A DNA stretch of 14,772 nt, taken from contig JBFWML010000052.1 in NCBI GenBank assembly GCA_050251635.1, forward strand, positions 1 to 14,772. Direction: 5' to 3'. The notes below the pieces were generated by a model. That model saw only the letters and a list, made by a program, of their open reading frames with translations. It ran no database searches and was not told where the DNA came from. This stretch comes from JBFWML01 sp050251635 (GTDB lineage: Bacteria > Campylobacterota > Campylobacteria > Campylobacterales > SZUA-545). Of this stretch, positions 13,112 to 14,772 are shown piece by piece (within the stretch, counting starts at the first letter, position 1; every line of letters starts with the position of its first letter). The position numbers and the translations under genes are program-made.

Positions 13112-13528
13112 TCAAGCCCTCATCAACACATTTCTAAACGCTTCTTTTTTCAAAGTCCGGTAAATATCGTAGTCGCTGTCGATCGTTAGAATATCGCGGG
13201 TTCCGAGCGTTTCGGCGGCGACGATCAGCGATCCGTCGGCCAGATCCATCGGCAAGTCGGCGTACTTTTTGGCCAGCGCGATCAGCCGCTCCAAGTGGCC
13301 CGCGTGCAGATCAAACAGTTCTATGCCGCCCTGGTCGATCCATGTGAGCAGATCGGTCTGCGCTTCGACGCTAAAGTCCAGCATATGGGTCGCTTCGGTA
13401 ATCACGGGCCATGTGGTCACCAGTGCGCCGCGATAGCTTTTTAGAAAATCCACCACCCTTTCGTGCCGCGCGTCGGAACCGTCAAAGAGAGCAATCAGCG
13501 GCCCCGCGTCAATGAGCGTTTTTTGCAC
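13112..13528 (-). CDS. PIN-domain toxin (VapC-type ribonuclease)
   Basis: A 138-residue protein from GTG at 13528, giving the N-terminus MQKTLIDAGPLIALFD, where PIN domains normally begin; the longer frame from 13597 would read the antitoxin's DNA and is unlikely. Acidic active-site residues visible are Asp7 (LIDAG), Glu45 (ITEAT), Asp95 or Asp98 (DLADGSLIVAAE) and Asp117/119 (TIDSDYDIYR). PIN toxins are magnesium-dependent RNases. It overlaps the upstream antitoxin gene by 20 bases, the usual arrangement for a toxin-antitoxin pair. Confidence 0.88.
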   Translation of the reverse strand: MQKTLIDAGPLIALFDGSDARHERVVDFLKSYRGALVTTWPVITEATHMLDFSVEAQTDLLTWIDQGGIELFDLHAGHLERLIALAKKYADLPMDLADGSLIVAAETLGTRDILTIDSDYDIYRTLKKEAFRNVLMRA

Positions 13529-13760
13529 GGAGTTTCTCTTTGAGTTGTTGTTTGTAATCGGCCGATCGGTCGGTTTGACCGCTGCGGTGGCGGCCAAAAA
13601 GGGTTTTTCCCGCTTCGTAGGCGTTTGGCGCTTCGAATTGCAGGGTTTTAAAGTACAAATCCAGCGCCGCTTTGACCACCTCGCTTTTGCTTTGATGGGC
13701 GGTTTTGCTGACGCGATCGAGCTGTTTTTCCTGATCGGGATTTAAACGGACGGTTAACAT
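13509..13760 (-). CDS. Ribbon-helix-helix antitoxin
   Basis: An 83-residue protein from ATG 13760, with AGGA 5 bases upstream; upstream in-frame ATGs at 13766 and 13805 lack ribosome sites and run into the promoter. The N-terminal 45 residues (MLTVRLNPDQEKQLDRVSK, then SKSEVVKAALDLYF) form a CopG/RHH DNA-binding fold. The C-terminal tail is basic and likely wraps the toxin. It should neutralise the PIN toxin and repress the shared promoter. Confidence 0.85.
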   Translation of the reverse strand: MLTVRLNPDQEKQLDRVSKTAHQSKSEVVKAALDLYFKTLQFEAPNAYEAGKTLFGRHRSGQTDRSADYKQQLKEKLRAKNAH

Positions 13761-13776
13761 TCGCATCCTTTTAAAG

Positions 13777-13815
13777 TGTATTGCGTAGTGTAATACATTC
13801 CGCAAGTCGCGTCAA
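13777..13815 (-). promoter_or_regulatory. Toxin-antitoxin promoter with palindromic operator
   Basis: Minus-strand TTGACG (13815-13810), a 17-base spacer and TACACT (13792-13787). TGTATT (13777-13782) and AATACA (13792-13797) form inverted arms 9 bases apart over the -10 region, a good site for an RHH dimer pair. Confidence 0.55.
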
Positions 13816-13840
13816 CAATTTCCCTTCACGTTAGCGCGGG

Positions 13841-13846
13841 TACAAT
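13841..13846 (+). promoter_or_regulatory. -10 box of the pseudouridine synthase gene
   Basis: TACAAT followed by exactly 6 bases and then ATG (13853), with no ribosome site. This is the same geometry as the radical SAM gene and suggests a leaderless message. Confidence 0.45.
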
Positions 13847-13852
13847 TCCGCC

Positions 13853-14772
13853 ATGACAATAACCGCTCAAGAATCCCAGCGTCTCGATCAGCTTTTGGCC
13901 CAAAGCCTCAATACCAGCCGCAGCGCCGCCGCAGCGTTGATTAAAAACGGCCATGTTTCAAGGGGCGGCAAAACGCTTGCCAAACCCTCCGCGCCGCTGA
14001 ACGCGGGCGATGAAATCGTCGTCAATCTGCCCGAAGCCCCTGCACACGAAGCCGCGCCGCAGGTGGATTTTGAGGTGCCGGTGCTTTATGAAGATGAGGC
14101 GTTCTTGGTCATCAACAAACCCTGTGGCGTGGTGGTTCATGCCGCGCCCAGCCACAAAGGCGCGACGCTGGTCGATTGGCTGCAATCCAAAAACATCCGC
14201 CTTTCGACGATCGGCGGCGAGGAGCGCAGCGGCATCGTTCACCGGATCGATAAAGAAACCACCGGAGCGCTGCTGATCGCCAAAACCGACGAAGCGCACC
14301 GCAAATTGGCCCGGCAGCTCGAAAGCCGCGAAATGGGGCGGTACTATCTGGCCATCATCGACTGCCCGCTCAAAGACAGCTGCATCGTGGACGCCCCCGT
14401 GGGCCGCCATCCTACGCAGCGCATCAAAATGGGTGTGGTTAAAGACGGGCGCGAAGCCAAAAGCGCCTTTGTCAAACTGGCCGATTTAGGCGGCAAACAG
14501 GAGCTGATCGCCGCCAAACTTTTTACCGGGCGCACCCATCAAATCCGTGTGCATTTGCAGCACTTGGGCCGCCATATCGTGGGCGACGCGCTATATGGCT
14601 ATAAGGGGCCGGAGGCTACAATCGTGTCAATTTATCTGCATGCTTATGTGCTTTATTTGCGCCATCCGGTCACGGGCGAAGCCTTTAGCGTCATTGCGCC
14701 GCCGCCGGAAAAACTGCTGGAGCGTTTGCGGAACTTTTACCCCAAGGAGAAGATCGATGAAATTCTGGAACC
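13853..14772 (+). CDS. RluA-family 23S rRNA pseudouridine synthase (3' end cut)
   Basis: Open from ATG 13853 to the window end (306 codons seen, no stop). Residues 8-60 form an S4 RNA-binding domain (RLDQLLAQSLNTSRSAAAAL...). The catalytic domain follows with VLYEDEAFLVINKPCGVVVH, the RluA signature HRIDKETTG with catalytic Asp133, and RTHQIRVHLQHLGRHIVGD. S4 plus this signature fits the RluC/RluD group that modifies uridines in 23S rRNA; the exact target cannot be assigned. The length suggests the stop lies just beyond the window. It is divergent from the antitoxin gene, and its -10 box lies 6 bases before the ATG. Confidence 0.93.
   Translation, partial: MTITAQESQRLDQLLAQSLNTSRSAAAALIKNGHVSRGGKTLAKPSAPLNAGDEIVVNLPEAPAHEAAPQVDFEVPVLYEDEAFLVINKPCGVVVHAAPSHKGATLVDWLQSKNIRLSTIGGEERSGIVHRIDKETTGALLIAKTDEAHRKLARQLESREMGRYYLAIIDCPLKDSCIVDAPVGRHPTQRIKMGVVKDGREAKSAFVKLADLGGKQELIAAKLFTGRTHQIRVHLQHLGRHIVGDALYGYKGPEATIVSIYLHAYVLYLRHPVTGEAFSVIAPPPEKLLERLRNFYPKEKIDEILE
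14757..14772 (+). CDS. Start of a following gene (cut by window end)
   Basis: ATG at 14757 begins MKFWN and has AAGGAG 7 bases upstream. It would overlap the end of the pseudouridine synthase gene in another frame. Only five codons are visible, so no product can be named. Confidence 0.35.

Noticed and set aside
13529..13597. N-terminal extension of the PIN toxin
   Set aside because: It is antitoxin DNA read in another frame and precedes the usual start of a PIN domain.

Overview
The window looks like a Campylobacterota (epsilonproteobacterial) chromosome of fairly high GC for that phylum. The evidence is a purA / FliJ-like / MotE-like gene string matching the H. pylori HP0255-HP0257 order, a carA next to a DUF507 gene, a TIGR03916-type radical SAM gene paired with a DUF4130 gene, and a double-Cache sensor kinase of the kind common in this phylum. 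I cannot name the genus.

Layout. 1-~2,900 is an AT-richer accessory segment: a long structured non-coding tract (190-534) with four consecutive stem-loops, two of which share one architecture but different stem sequences; a small Cys-rich protein; a frame-disrupted small gene; and a Rep_trans-type rolling-circle replication initiator (1545-2693), all on the minus strand. I read this as one end of a rolling-circle replicating element (plasmid-derived, or an inovirus-like/satellite prophage) cut by the window edge. 3,094-12,438 is core-like: an unknown small protein, the radical SAM/DUF4130 pair, the sensor kinase, the DUF507-carA-agmatine deiminase operon and the purA-fliJ-motE operon. 12,530-13,110 is a small AT-rich island with a four-helix membrane protein bracketed by perfect 12-bp inverted repeats, followed by a DNA hairpin. 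13,112-13,760 is a VapBC-type toxin-antitoxin pair, divergent from an RluA-family pseudouridine synthase (13,853 to the window end).

How the genes work together. Most core genes are tightly packed, with ATGA or TAATG start/stop overlaps. Two convergent gene pairs share their stop codons (3459-3462 and 7460-7463). DUF507, carA and agmatine deiminase form an overlapping string linked to carbamoyl-phosphate and arginine/polyamine nitrogen chemistry. purA is followed by two small flagellar proteins, as in Helicobacter.

The most interesting signal is the 190-534 structured tract next to the replication initiator: hairpins C and D differ by at least six compensatory base-pair changes while keeping an identical TTAACA bulge at the same place. 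Also notable are a strong excess of the palindrome CGATCG in the core, -10-like boxes exactly 6 bp before the start codons of two genes (possible leaderless mRNAs), and a perfect Shine-Dalgarno followed by ATG-TAG inside the damaged element gene.
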